Source of the DNA: UBA3263 sp964508865
GTDB lineage: Bacteria > Bacteroidota > Bacteroidia > Bacteroidales > Muribaculaceae
Reading direction: 5' to 3'
Length of the DNA: 13,418 nt
NCBI GenBank assembly: GCA_964508865.1
Contig: CAZDVP010000046.1
Coordinates: forward strand, 1-13,418
Position 1 is the stretch's first letter, and each line of letters starts with the position of its first letter. Positions 1-7,411 of this stretch are shown here, in pieces. The position numbers and the translations under genes were made by a program. The notes below the pieces were generated by a model. It saw only the letters and a list, made by a program, of their open reading frames with translations. It was not told the origin of the DNA and ran no database searches.

Positions 1-436
1 AGAGCAGGTTGGAGTAGCTCTTGCCGGTTTTGGCGTCGGTGTGGTCGCCGATTTCCAGCGAGGTGCAGTCGGCTGTCAGGCCGCTGTGGAGGCAGGAGCT
101 AACGCGCGGACCCAGGTCGCGGCCAATGCAGGTTGCGCCCATCAGGCAAATCTGCGGCTTGATCTGCTTGAACAGGTTGATCAGCAGAGCGGCGTGGGGG
201 TTGGTGGTGTAGGGGAAAAGGCGGGCGTCGTCAACTTTATAAACGAGGTCTACGCCATAGGGGGCGAGAACTTTTTCAACGTCGCCGAGATTATGGCCGG
301 CCACTACGGCTTCGAGCTTCACGCCGAGTTTGTCGGCGAGGGCGCGACCCTTGGTGAGCAGCTCGAGGCTGACGTCGGCAATGTGGTCCTCAGCCCATTC
401 GCAATAGACGATGAGGTTGTTGTTGTCTTGTGTCAT
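1..436 (-). CDS. etfA: Electron transfer flavoprotein subunit alpha (FixB family), C-terminus cut by window edge
   Basis: This is the first 145 codons of the alpha subunit of the heterodimeric electron transfer flavoprotein, which passes electrons between FAD-containing acyl-CoA dehydrogenase-type enzymes and other carriers in the cytoplasm. Translated by hand from the ATG at 436-434, it begins MTQDNNNLIVYCEW. It then shows the alpha-subunit N-terminal alpha/beta domain, including an ADKLGVKLEAVVAGHNLGD stretch near residues 34-52 and an ATCIGRDLGPRVSSCL stretch near residues 101-116, the latter typical of EtfA/FixB. The C-terminal FAD-binding domain lies beyond position 1, so the cofactor site cannot be checked. 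The start is 6 bp past the etfB stop on the same strand, so the two are surely cotranscribed and probably translationally coupled. In many Bacteroidales an acyl-CoA dehydrogenase gene follows, but that cannot be seen here. Family assignment is firm; the physiological partner is unknown. Confidence 0.93.
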   Translation of the reverse strand, partial: MTQDNNNLIVYCEWAEDHIADVSLELLTKGRALADKLGVKLEAVVAGHNLGDVEKVLAPYGVDLVYKVDDARLFPYTTNPHAALLINLFKQIKPQICLMGATCIGRDLGPRVSSCLHSGLTADCTSLEIGDHTDAKTGKSYSNLL

Positions 437-442
437 AATGGT

Positions 443-1315
443 TTAGCCGATGGTGTGGTTGGCAATAAGTTCTTTGATGAGGTCTTCGATCTGAGCGTCG
501 TCGTTGTCAATGCGGCGGGCGTCCTTGGCGGTGAACACAACGTTCACAACGGTTTTAACCTTTGTGGGCGAGCCGGGGAAGCCGATCTGTTCGGGGTCGG
601 CGTCGACATAGGCTGCACCCCACTCCACTATGGCTTCGGGGCAGCGCTCGTCGGCACGCTTCTGGGCTTCTTCGCTCATTGCGGCACGCTCGGTGGGCGA
701 TGCGGCATATTTGAACTGGCAAACGCGGCGGGCATTGCGCGGGCGGCATTCGTCGGCCGAACCGCCAACGGTTACCAGGCAGGGCAGAGGTGCCTTAACG
801 GTCTCAACGCCGTTTTCAAGGCGGCGCTTAACGGTTACGTAGCCATCTTTCAGGTCAACTATTTCTTCGGCATAGGTTACCTGGGGAATGCCGAGCTTTT
901 CAGCAATCTGGGGACCAACCTGGGCGGTGTCGCCGTCGATTGCCTGGCGGCCGCCGAGAATAATGTCGTAGCCCTCCATTTTGCGGATTGCCTGCGAAAG
1001 CGAATAGCTCGTGGCCAGAGTGTCGGCGCCACCCAGGGCGCGGTCGGTCAGAACTACTCCGCGGTCGGCGCCGCGATAAATTGCTTCACGAATGATTTCA
1101 GAGGCACGCGGAAGACCCATTGTCAACACCGTTACCGTGGAGCCGGGATTGGCATCCTTCAGGCGCAGAGCCTGCTCCAGGGCGTTGAGGTCTTCGGGAT
1201 TGAAAATGGCGGGCAACGCTGCGCGGTTGATTGTGCCATCTTCTTTCATTGCATCTTTGCCCACGTTGCGGGTGTCGGGCACCTGCTTGGCAAGCACGAT
1301 GATATTAAGGCTCAT
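443..1315 (-). CDS. etfB: Electron transfer flavoprotein subunit beta (FixA family)
   Basis: This is the complete beta subunit (290 aa) of the electron transfer flavoprotein; family members are usually about 250-290 aa. The N-terminus IIVLAKQVPDT is the standard EtfB opening. Further hallmarks are GADTLATS (residues 96-103), GRQAIDGDTAQVGPQIAEKL (122-141), a VETVKAPLPCLVTV strand (170-183) and GSPTKV (248-253). The DGDTAQVGP nucleotide-binding loop and the GADTLATS segment match, from memory, electron-bifurcating EtfB proteins of anaerobes such as Acidaminococcus better than the mitochondrial type. A bifurcating role (NADH with ferredoxin and a flavin acceptor) is therefore plausible but inferred. 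It is the first gene of the etfB-etfA operon, with a Bacteroidota-type promoter just upstream (1378-1407) and an A/T-rich leader. The start at 1315 is the only one that gives the conserved N-terminus. A long antisense frame opposite both etf genes is a composition artefact. Confidence 0.96.
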   Translation of the reverse strand: MSLNIIVLAKQVPDTRNVGKDAMKEDGTINRAALPAIFNPEDLNALEQALRLKDANPGSTVTVLTMGLPRASEIIREAIYRGADRGVVLTDRALGGADTLATSYSLSQAIRKMEGYDIILGGRQAIDGDTAQVGPQIAEKLGIPQVTYAEEIVDLKDGYVTVKRRLENGVETVKAPLPCLVTVGGSADECRPRNARRVCQFKYAASPTERAAMSEEAQKRADERCPEAIVEWGAAYVDADPEQIGFPGSPTKVKTVVNVVFTAKDARRIDNDDAQIEDLIKELIANHTIG

Positions 1316-1377
1316 ACTATAATATAATATTTAGTGAATGATATGATTGCGTTCCGAAAAGCGCATAATGCAGGCTG

Positions 1378-1407
1378 CAAAGATACCAAAAATTTTCGAA
1401 ACTCAAA
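1378..1407 (-). promoter_or_regulatory. Predicted promoter of the etfBA operon
   Basis: Read on the minus strand, TATCTTTG (1385-1378) matches the Bacteroidota -7 consensus TAnnTTTG exactly. A TTTG (1407-1404) lies 18 bp upstream, close to the usual 19-21 bp spacing for the -33 element. The transcript would start near 1371, giving a leader of about 55 nt before the etfB ATG at 1315. The boxes are seen directly; activity is inferred. Confidence 0.6.
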
Positions 1408-1427
1408 AAACTTTTAAAAATTTGTCG

Positions 1428-1435
1428 TATATTTG
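1428..1435 (+). promoter_or_regulatory. Predicted -7 element for the large secreted protein gene
   Basis: TATATTTG matches the Bacteroidota -7 consensus TAnnTTTG exactly and is followed by CG, as is common at these promoters. Transcription would begin around 1440, leaving a leader of roughly 50-60 nt that is A/T-rich and has no Shine-Dalgarno sequence. No clean TTTG is present at the expected -33 distance; only T-rich runs occur (1393-1396, 1412-1415). The site faces away from the etfB promoter, so this intergenic region carries two divergent, non-overlapping promoters. Confidence 0.5.
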
Positions 1436-1498
1436 CGCTCCCGTTATCTATAGGACGAATTTATTTTTTCCAATCATAAAGCACTAATAATGTTATTC

Positions 1499-4400
1499 AT
1501 GAAAAAAAATCTGACACGATTTTTTGCGATGCTGCTGACTGCAGTGACCGTCTTTGGCGTCGCCGCCGGCGAGCGCCCGCGTTCAGTCGCGCCAACCGCC
1601 GCGGCCGGCATGCCTCAGCTGCTCGGCTCGGTTATCTGGTCGGCCACTGAGTCCGACTATTTCAGCGCCTACGGCCTGTTCACCATTCCCACCAACGACT
1701 CGCAGCAGTTTAACCGCCTGTTCAGATACGCCAACGCCCACTATGGCGGCGTGTTGATCGACAAAACCTACTACACCTGCGAATACTACGAATTTCCCGG
1801 CTACGGTGCCAATATCTACTACACCGGCTATGACCTCGAAACCGGCAGAGAGGTCTATTCAGCTTCCGGCACGGCCTATACCTATTCCATGACCTACGAC
1901 GCAACAACGTCGACCGTCTATGCCATTGCTAACCTCGACCGCCGCTTTGTTCTGGTCAAAATCATTTTCGACACTGAAAACCGCCGCATGATTCTCGACC
2001 CCGTCAACGTTATCACCCTCGAGGAATATGGCCTCTGGAACTCTATTGCCTGCGACAGCAAAGGCCAGCTCTGGGGCATCTACAGCGACTGCGTCCTGCC
2101 GCAGAGCGACGATGACCCGATGGTCTGCACCGGCTCGACCCTCTATAAAATAAACAAGGAAACCGCCGCGCTGACAAAGGTCGGCGAAACCGGTTTTGAC
2201 TCGCTCTATGCCTCCGACGCCACTTTCGACCTGAAAACCGACCGGCTGTTCTGGACCGTGTCGAACGCGTCCGACGAGGGCCTGCTGACCGAGGTCGACA
2301 CCACCACCGGCAAAGCAACGGTTATCTACGTTTTCCCCGGCAATGAAGAAGTTACCGGCCTGGTGATTCCGACTCCCGAAGCCGCCGACGACGCTCCCGC
2401 CGCCCCCACCGACCTCAAAGCAAACTTTGCCGGCGCATCGCTCAGCGGCACTGTTGACTTCCGGGTGCCCGCAACCCTGTTCGACGGCACTCCCGCCTCC
2501 GGCGCCGTTGCCTACACCGTTCTGGCCAACGGCCAAAGCATTGCAACCGGCTCCACCACCTTCGGCGCCAAAGTCGCCGCCGCCGTTACCCTCCCCTCGG
2601 CCGGGTTCTATACTTTCAGCGTAACCCTCAGCAACGCGGCCGGCCCGAGCCCCGCGGTTGAAACCAAAGCCTACGTTGGCGCCGACACCCCCGAATCCAC
2701 CTCAGTCACCGCGGCCTATGCCGGCGGAACCATGACCGTCAGCTGGAATCCGGTAACCGCCTCCATCAACGGCGGCTACATCGACGTCGACGCCATAACC
2801 TACACCGTTACCCGCTTCCCCGACAAAAAAGTAGTTGCCGACAAGATTTCGGCCACAACCTTCACCGAAAAGCTCGACATTCCCGCCGAGCTCACCAACT
2901 ACTATTATGAAGTGGTGGCCTCCTATGCCGGCCTCAACTCAACCCCGGCCAAATCCAACGTTGTTTCGCTCGGCGCGGTAACCCCGCCCTTCACCGCCAC
3001 ATTCGATGACTCGCTCAACGGCTTCTCGGTCGTAGACAGCAACGGCGACGGAACCACCTGGTCAGCTATCGACGGCCACGCTCAAATTATCTACAACCGC
3101 GACCTCGACATGGACGACTGGCTGATTTCGCCCGCAATCAAGCTCTCGGCCGGCAAAATCTACGACATCGCCGCCCAATTTTCGTGTGGCAACGAGGACG
3201 TAGCCGAACGCATCGAAGTGAAAGTCGGCAAATCGGCCGACCCCGACGCAATGACAACCGTTCTGCTCCGCCCGACTGTCATTAACCAACCCGAAGAAAG
3301 CCCGCTGGAATGGTCGGACGTGTTCGCGCCCGAGACCGACGGCTACTACTATGTTGGCCTACACGGCATATCGGATAAAAACACCTTTATTCTCTTCGTC
3401 GACAACTTCTCGATTACCACCCTGAAGAACGAAGACGGCCCCGCACCCATCAGAGACTTCAAGGTTACCCCCGGAGCCGACGGCGCCCTGACGGCAACGA
3501 TTGCCTTCACCACCCCCTCGACCACCATCAGCGGCAAGCCCCTGTCGGAGCTCACCAAAATTGAGCTGATGCGCGACGGCCGGCTGATTCACACCTGGAC
3601 CGCACCCGCCCTCAACACCGCCCTGACCTATACCGACCGGCTGCCCGAGGCCAACGACTACGTCTACTCCATTCTGCCCTACAGCAGCCTCGGCAGCGGC
3701 ATCAAAACCGAAGCCGAAGTCTACGTCGGCATCAACTACCCCGCGGCGGTCGACGGCGTCAGAGCCTTTGAATCCGGCAATAAGCCCGGCGAAGTAACCA
3801 TCGTCTGGAACGCTGTTACCATGAGCGAAGACAGCGTGCCCATCGACCCGGCGCTGGTAAAATATCGCGTAAACCAGATTATCAACGGCAACGGCATTGC
3901 CATTACCGGATTCATCGAAGGCACGTCCTACACCTACCAGGCCGTTGAGCCCGGCACCCAGGACTTTGTTCAGTATGCCATGATTGCGGCCACCGAACGC
4001 GGCTACGGCGACATTCTGAACTGCTCGCTTTCGTCCATCATTCCGGCCGGCACCCCCTACAACGACTTCCAGATCAGCAGCCAGGCCGACATCGACAAAT
4101 ATCTGATCGGCATCAACAGCCGCGGCGGCGGTGCCTGGTCGGTCTACGACGACATGTTCATGCCCTCGCAAGACGGCGACAACCGCCTGCTGGCAATGTA
4201 TGCCGCCTACGAGGATAGCTACGGCGACCTCTACACCGGCCTGATTTCGCTCAAGAACTTCACCAAACCCGCCCTTACGTTCTACACCTATAATATCGGC
4301 GACCTGGCCGACAACACTCCCGACACCAACGAAATCACCGTTAGCGTCAGAGTCAACGGCACCCCCGACTTCGTCGACGCCAAAACCGTTGTTGTCAGCG

Positions 4401-5914
4401 AAACCGGTCCCGCCAACTGCTGGAACCGCATCATCGTTGACCTCTCCCCCTGGGCCGGCCAGACCATTCAGCTTAACTTCTACAGCATCGTAAAGGCCGC
4501 CTCCTACACCATTATCGACAACATCAAGGTCGGCAACCTCTATGCCAACGACCTGGCCATGCTGCCCCTGCAGGCTCCCGAAAAGGTTACTGCCGGCAAC
4601 CGGTTCACAATCAACGCAACAGTTGCCAACGAAGGCACCGCCGACTCCGGCGACTACACCGTTGAACTCTATGCCGCCAACCAGCTCGTGGCCTCCAAGC
4701 AGGGTCCCGCCATTGCCGGCGGCCTGCAGGCTCAGGTTGACTTTGAGCTGACAATGTCACCCATTGCGAGCGGCAACATCGTTTACACCGCCAAAGTCGT
4801 TACGCCCACCGACGAAAACAACGCCAACGACCGCAGCGCCGGCGCCAGCGTCAAGGTCGAAAAGTCAACCCTCCCGGCCGCAACCGACCTCAGCGCAGCC
4901 GCAACCGACTCGGATATCCGCCTGAGCTGGACCGCGCCCGACCTCGATGCAATCAAGGCCGACGCCATTACCGAAGACTTTGAAGACGGCCTGCCCTTCA
5001 CCTCGCGCTATGGCGAGTGGGTGTTCATCGACGGCGACGGAGTGCCGGTCGACGGCTTCTCAAACGTTGATATCCCCAACATCATTGCCGGAAAGACCAC
5101 GGGCTCCTTCTGGATCTGGGACACCAAAACCCTGGGCAACGGCGACCAATACCTCGGCGCCCACTCCGGCTCAAAATATTTGTTTGCCCTCTACCGCACC
5201 GACATGGGCCGTTCCGACGAATGGGCCATTTCGCCCGAACTCAACGGCGAAGCGCAAACCATTTCAATCTACGCCAAGAGCTACCACTCCGACTACCCCG
5301 AGCAAATCAAACTGAGCTACTCCGACGGCAGCATCGACCCCGCCGACTTCACCGTGGTTAAAACCGTAGGCAAGGTGGCCAACGACTGGACCGAATATAA
5401 ATTCGACGTCCCCGCCGGAGCCAAACGCTTCGCAATCAACTCCTGCGCAACCAACTCGTTCATGCTCATGGTCGACGACGTTACCTACATCCCCGCCAAC
5501 GCTCCCCGCACCGTCAGCTTCGAGGGCTACGACGTTTACCGCAACGGCCTGCTCCTCAACTCCGAACTGCTCAGCGCCTGCGACTATGCCGACACCTCGG
5601 TTGAAGAAGGCCACACCTACGAATACACCGTAGTTGCCGTCTACAACAAAGGCACTGCCGCTCCCTCCAACTCAGTCAGCGTGGCCTATAAAGACTCCGG
5701 CATCGACCAAGTCAACTCCAACGACCTGAACATCTCCGCCGCCCGCGGCTCCATTATCGTCAGCGGCGCCCAAGGCCTCCAGGTGGCCGTCTACACTGTC
5801 GACGGCAAGACCATCTACTCCGCCGTCGGTTCCGACCTGACCGTTATTCCCGTCCAGCCGGGCATCTACGTAGTCAAAGCCGGCTCCACGGCCCGCACCC
5901 TCTCCGTCAAATAA
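1499..5914 (+). CDS. Giant secreted multidomain adhesin-like protein (beta-propeller, FN3, choice-of-anchor J, CARDB-like, T9SS tail)
   Basis: This is a secreted or cell-surface protein of about 1471 aa with no recognised enzymatic motif. I prefer the ATG at 1499, giving MKKNLTRFF followed by a hydrophobic signal peptide; the in-frame ATG at 1490 adds only MLF, and the residue numbers here count from 1490. Visible order: signal peptide (1-27); a beta-propeller-like region (about 45-296) with recurring strands such as YDLETGREV, LYKINKETAALTKVG and TEVDTTTGKATVI; FN3 domains (302-395, 398-495); a jelly-roll of choice-of-anchor J/cleaved-adhesin type (501-643, with DDWLISPAIKL and VDNFSI); FN3-like domains (648-746, 747-858); a second jelly-roll (860-1014); a CARDB-like domain (1018-1125); an FN3 domain split by a third jelly-roll (1128-1400, insert about 1160-1338, with DEWAISPEL and MLMVDDV); and a T9SS type A-like tail (1402-1474, with VYTVDGKTIY and QPGIYVVK). 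Likely roles are binding of glycan or protein, or scaffolding at the surface; this is inferred from the domains only. It is GC-rich and monocistronic, with its own promoter and terminator. Confidence 0.85.
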   Translation: MKKNLTRFFAMLLTAVTVFGVAAGERPRSVAPTAAAGMPQLLGSVIWSATESDYFSAYGLFTIPTNDSQQFNRLFRYANAHYGGVLIDKTYYTCEYYEFPGYGANIYYTGYDLETGREVYSASGTAYTYSMTYDATTSTVYAIANLDRRFVLVKIIFDTENRRMILDPVNVITLEEYGLWNSIACDSKGQLWGIYSDCVLPQSDDDPMVCTGSTLYKINKETAALTKVGETGFDSLYASDATFDLKTDRLFWTVSNASDEGLLTEVDTTTGKATVIYVFPGNEEVTGLVIPTPEAADDAPAAPTDLKANFAGASLSGTVDFRVPATLFDGTPASGAVAYTVLANGQSIATGSTTFGAKVAAAVTLPSAGFYTFSVTLSNAAGPSPAVETKAYVGADTPESTSVTAAYAGGTMTVSWNPVTASINGGYIDVDAITYTVTRFPDKKVVADKISATTFTEKLDIPAELTNYYYEVVASYAGLNSTPAKSNVVSLGAVTPPFTATFDDSLNGFSVVDSNGDGTTWSAIDGHAQIIYNRDLDMDDWLISPAIKLSAGKIYDIAAQFSCGNEDVAERIEVKVGKSADPDAMTTVLLRPTVINQPEESPLEWSDVFAPETDGYYYVGLHGISDKNTFILFVDNFSITTLKNEDGPAPIRDFKVTPGADGALTATIAFTTPSTTISGKPLSELTKIELMRDGRLIHTWTAPALNTALTYTDRLPEANDYVYSILPYSSLGSGIKTEAEVYVGINYPAAVDGVRAFESGNKPGEVTIVWNAVTMSEDSVPIDPALVKYRVNQIINGNGIAITGFIEGTSYTYQAVEPGTQDFVQYAMIAATERGYGDILNCSLSSIIPAGTPYNDFQISSQADIDKYLIGINSRGGGAWSVYDDMFMPSQDGDNRLLAMYAAYEDSYGDLYTGLISLKNFTKPALTFYTYNIGDLADNTPDTNEITVSVRVNGTPDFVDAKTVVVSETGPANCWNRIIVDLSPWAGQTIQLNFYSIVKAASYTIIDNIKVGNLYANDLAMLPLQAPEKVTAGNRFTINATVANEGTADSGDYTVELYAANQLVASKQGPAIAGGLQAQVDFELTMSPIASGNIVYTAKVVTPTDENNANDRSAGASVKVEKSTLPAATDLSAAATDSDIRLSWTAPDLDAIKADAITEDFEDGLPFTSRYGEWVFIDGDGVPVDGFSNVDIPNIIAGKTTGSFWIWDTKTLGNGDQYLGAHSGSKYLFALYRTDMGRSDEWAISPELNGEAQTISIYAKSYHSDYPEQIKLSYSDGSIDPADFTVVKTVGKVANDWTEYKFDVPAGAKRFAINSCATNSFMLMVDDVTYIPANAPRTVSFEGYDVYRNGLLLNSELLSACDYADTSVEEGHTYEYTVVAVYNKGTAAPSNSVSVAYKDSGIDQVNSNDLNISAARGSIIVSGAQGLQVAVYTVDGKTIYSAVGSDLTVIPVQPGIYVVKAGSTARTLSVK

Positions 5915-5945
5915 CCTCCCGACCGACCCCGCTTCCACCCAAAAA

Positions 5946-5973
5946 GGCCGCCGACGTTCCCACGCCGGCGGCC
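5946..5973. terminator. Bidirectional intrinsic terminator between the secreted protein gene and nadC
   Basis: An 8-bp GC stem, GGCCGCCG (5946-5953) with CGGCGGCC (5966-5973), is extended by an inner CGT/ACG pairing around a TCCC loop. On the plus strand it is followed by a mixed T tract (TCCATTTTCT) and lies 32 bp past the stop of the large gene. On the minus strand it is followed directly by TTTTT (complement of 5945-5941) and lies about 50 bp past the nadC stop. The two genes converge on it, so it can serve both, with the better U tract on the nadC side. Confidence 0.8.
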
Positions 5974-6023
5974 TCCATTTTCTCAAAATTATGAATGCAA
6001 ATTCGTGCTTTTATTCAACAAAA

Positions 6024-6872
6024 TTATTTGGTGGCTTTGAAGCTCATGTCGAGGCCCTTGACGGAGTGGGTCAGGGCGCCTACGGAGATGAAGTCGACTC
6101 CGGCTTCGCCATAGCTGCGCAGGGTTTGCAGAGTGATGCCGCCCGACGATTCGATTTCCGTTGCGCCGTTGATGCGCTTAACGGCCTCGGCCGTGCGCTC
6201 GGGAGTGAAGTTGTCGAGCATGATGCGGTCAACTCCGGCAGCTAAGGCCTGGTCGATTTCTTCGGTGTTGCGCACTTCGACTTCAATCTTCAGGTCGCGG
6301 CCGGTTTCCTTGCAGTAGGCCTTGGCCGCGCTGACGGCCTTTTCGATGCCGCCGGCAAAGTCAACGTGGTTATCCTTGATGAGAATCATGTCGAACAGGC
6401 CGATGCGGTGGTTGCCGCCGCCGCCGATTTTAACGGCCTCCTTGTCGAGCAGGCGCATGCCAGGCTCGGTTTTGCGGGTGTCGATAACCTTGGCCTTGAG
6501 CCCCTTCAGCTCCTGCTGGTAGCGGTGGGTGGTGGTTGCGATGCCGCTCATGCGCTGCATGATGTTGAGCATGGTGCGCTCGGTTTGAAGCAGCGAGCGA
6601 ACGCTCCCCTCAACCTCGAAGGCCACATCGCCCGGCTTTACTTCGGTGCCGTCGGTGAGAAATACGGTCATTTTCAGTTCCGGGTCGAATTTTTCGAACA
6701 CCTTGCGGGCCATTTCAACGCCGGCCAGAATGCCCGGTTCCTTAATAATGAGGCGCTGCTTGCCGCGGGCCTCGGCGGGGATGGTTGAAAGAGTGGTGTG
6801 GTCACCGTCGCCAACATCTTCGGCAAAAGCCAGGGTCAGCAGGTCGTCGATCAGTTCTTCGCGCGATTTCAT
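6024..6872 (-). CDS. nadC: Nicotinate-nucleotide pyrophosphorylase (carboxylating), quinolinate phosphoribosyltransferase
   Basis: This enzyme converts quinolinate and PRPP to nicotinate mononucleotide, CO2 and pyrophosphate, the last step of de novo NAD precursor synthesis in the cytoplasm. At 282 aa it has the normal family length. The N-terminal substrate domain precedes an alpha/beta barrel with the family motifs: ERTMLNIMQRMSGIAT (98-112), DTRKTEPGMR (131-140), KIGGGGNHRIGLFDMILIKD (148-167), EVEVRNTEE (197-205), DRIMLDNF (215-222), ESSGGI (241-246) and SVGALTHS (263-270). The residues known to bind PRPP and quinolinate in the family are present: Arg99, Arg133-Lys134, His155-Arg156, Lys166, Glu199 and Asp220. 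No nadA or nadB is adjacent. It is transcribed divergently from rlmH, apparently from the same palindromic promoter core, and ends before a shared terminator. Confidence 0.97.
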   Translation of the reverse strand: MKSREELIDDLLTLAFAEDVGDGDHTTLSTIPAEARGKQRLIIKEPGILAGVEMARKVFEKFDPELKMTVFLTDGTEVKPGDVAFEVEGSVRSLLQTERTMLNIMQRMSGIATTTHRYQQELKGLKAKVIDTRKTEPGMRLLDKEAVKIGGGGNHRIGLFDMILIKDNHVDFAGGIEKAVSAAKAYCKETGRDLKIEVEVRNTEEIDQALAAGVDRIMLDNFTPERTAEAVKRINGATEIESSGGITLQTLRSYGEAGVDFISVGALTHSVKGLDMSFKATK

Positions 6873-6902
6873 ATTTTTTGCTTTTTGGTTTGATTTTTTT
6901 CT

Positions 6903-6920
6903 TAACTTTGCGCAAAATTA
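6903..6920. promoter_or_regulatory. Palindromic bidirectional promoter core for nadC and rlmH
   Basis: TAACTTTGCGCAAAATTA is an 18-bp palindrome with a single mismatched base pair. Read rightwards it contains TAACTTTG (6903-6910) and read leftwards TAATTTTG (6920-6913); both match the Bacteroidota -7 consensus TAnnTTTG, and both are followed by CG. Candidate -33 sites are TTTG at 6877-6880 for rlmH (22 bp spacing, slightly long) and TTTT at 6944-6941 for nadC (20 bp spacing, imperfect, overlapping the rlmH start codon). Start sites would be about 6917 (rlmH) and 6906 (nadC), so the 5' ends would overlap slightly. Confidence 0.6.
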
Positions 6921-6937
6921 CGAAAAATCGCAGACGT

Positions 6938-7411
6938 ATGAAAATTTTATTGATGGCCGTTGGCCGCACGAGCATAGATTTCGTTCAAAAGGGCATTGCC
7001 GAGTATCTCGACCGGCTGCGCCACTATTTGCCCGTTGAGGTGAAAATAATCGCCGACCTCAAGCGCTCGGCCACCCTGACCCCCGAGCGCCAGAAGCAGC
7101 TTGAAGGCGAGGCTATCCTGGCGTCGCTGCAACCCTCCGACCAGGTTATTCTGCTCGATGAAAACGGCCGCGAATACACCTCGCGGGAGTTCGCGGCCTG
7201 GATGGAGCGCCGAATGGCTTCGGGCGCTAAACGTGTGGTTTTCATAGTTGGCGGACCCTTCGGGTTCTCCCCGGCGGTCTACGATCGCGCCGACTCGAAG
7301 GTCAGCCTTTCCAGAATGACTTTCAACCACGAAATGGTGCGCCTCTTTTTCGTTGAGCAGCTCTATCGCTCAATGACTATTCTGCGCGGCGAGCAGTATC
7401 ACCACGACTGA
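6938..7411 (+). CDS. rlmH: 23S rRNA (pseudouridine-1915-N3)-methyltransferase
   Basis: This SPOUT-family enzyme uses S-adenosylmethionine to methylate N3 of pseudouridine 1915 in helix 69 of 23S rRNA, acting on assembled 70S ribosomes. The protein is 157 aa, matching the usual length of about 155-160 aa. The start at 6938 gives the family N-terminus MKILLMAVGRT; the frame stays open upstream to 6785, but that extension runs antisense into nadC and past the promoter, so it is rejected. Family marks include LLDENGREYTSREFA (72-86), the trefoil-knot glycine loop FIVGGPFGF (102-110) and the C-terminal run FNHEMVRLFFVEQLYRSMTI (129-148) followed by GEQYHHD at the end, which carries the conserved His, Glu-Gln, Tyr-Arg and terminal His residues. 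It is divergent from nadC, and its last 13 bp overlap the small membrane protein gene tail to tail. Confidence 0.97.
   Translation: MKILLMAVGRTSIDFVQKGIAEYLDRLRHYLPVEVKIIADLKRSATLTPERQKQLEGEAILASLQPSDQVILLDENGREYTSREFAAWMERRMASGAKRVVFIVGGPFGFSPAVYDRADSKVSLSRMTFNHEMVRLFFVEQLYRSMTILRGEQYHHD

Noticed and set aside
41..1327. 428-codon plus-strand open frame opposite etfA and etfB
   Set aside because: It lies antisense to two well-recognised Etf genes, its translation is low-complexity (G, V, A, N-rich) with no family features, and its length is explained by strong codon bias of the GC-rich genes on the other strand.
1331..1350. TATCATTCAC shared by the etfB leader (minus strand, near 1345-1336) and the C10 peptidase leader (near 12042-12033)
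   Set aside because: A 10-base match between two A/T-rich leaders can arise by chance, there is no symmetry or third copy, and the etfB promoter is better explained by the boxes at 1378-1407.
3359..4171. 270-codon minus-strand open frame inside the large secreted protein gene (similarly 1859-2536 and 5264-5614)
   Set aside because: These are shadows of a GC-rich coding frame: translations dominated by G, V, D and A with no domain, and no promoter or start signals.
6785..6937. N-terminal extension of rlmH by 51 codons
   Set aside because: It would run antisense into nadC and across the shared promoter core, and RlmH proteins begin at the MKILLMAVG sequence encoded from 6938.
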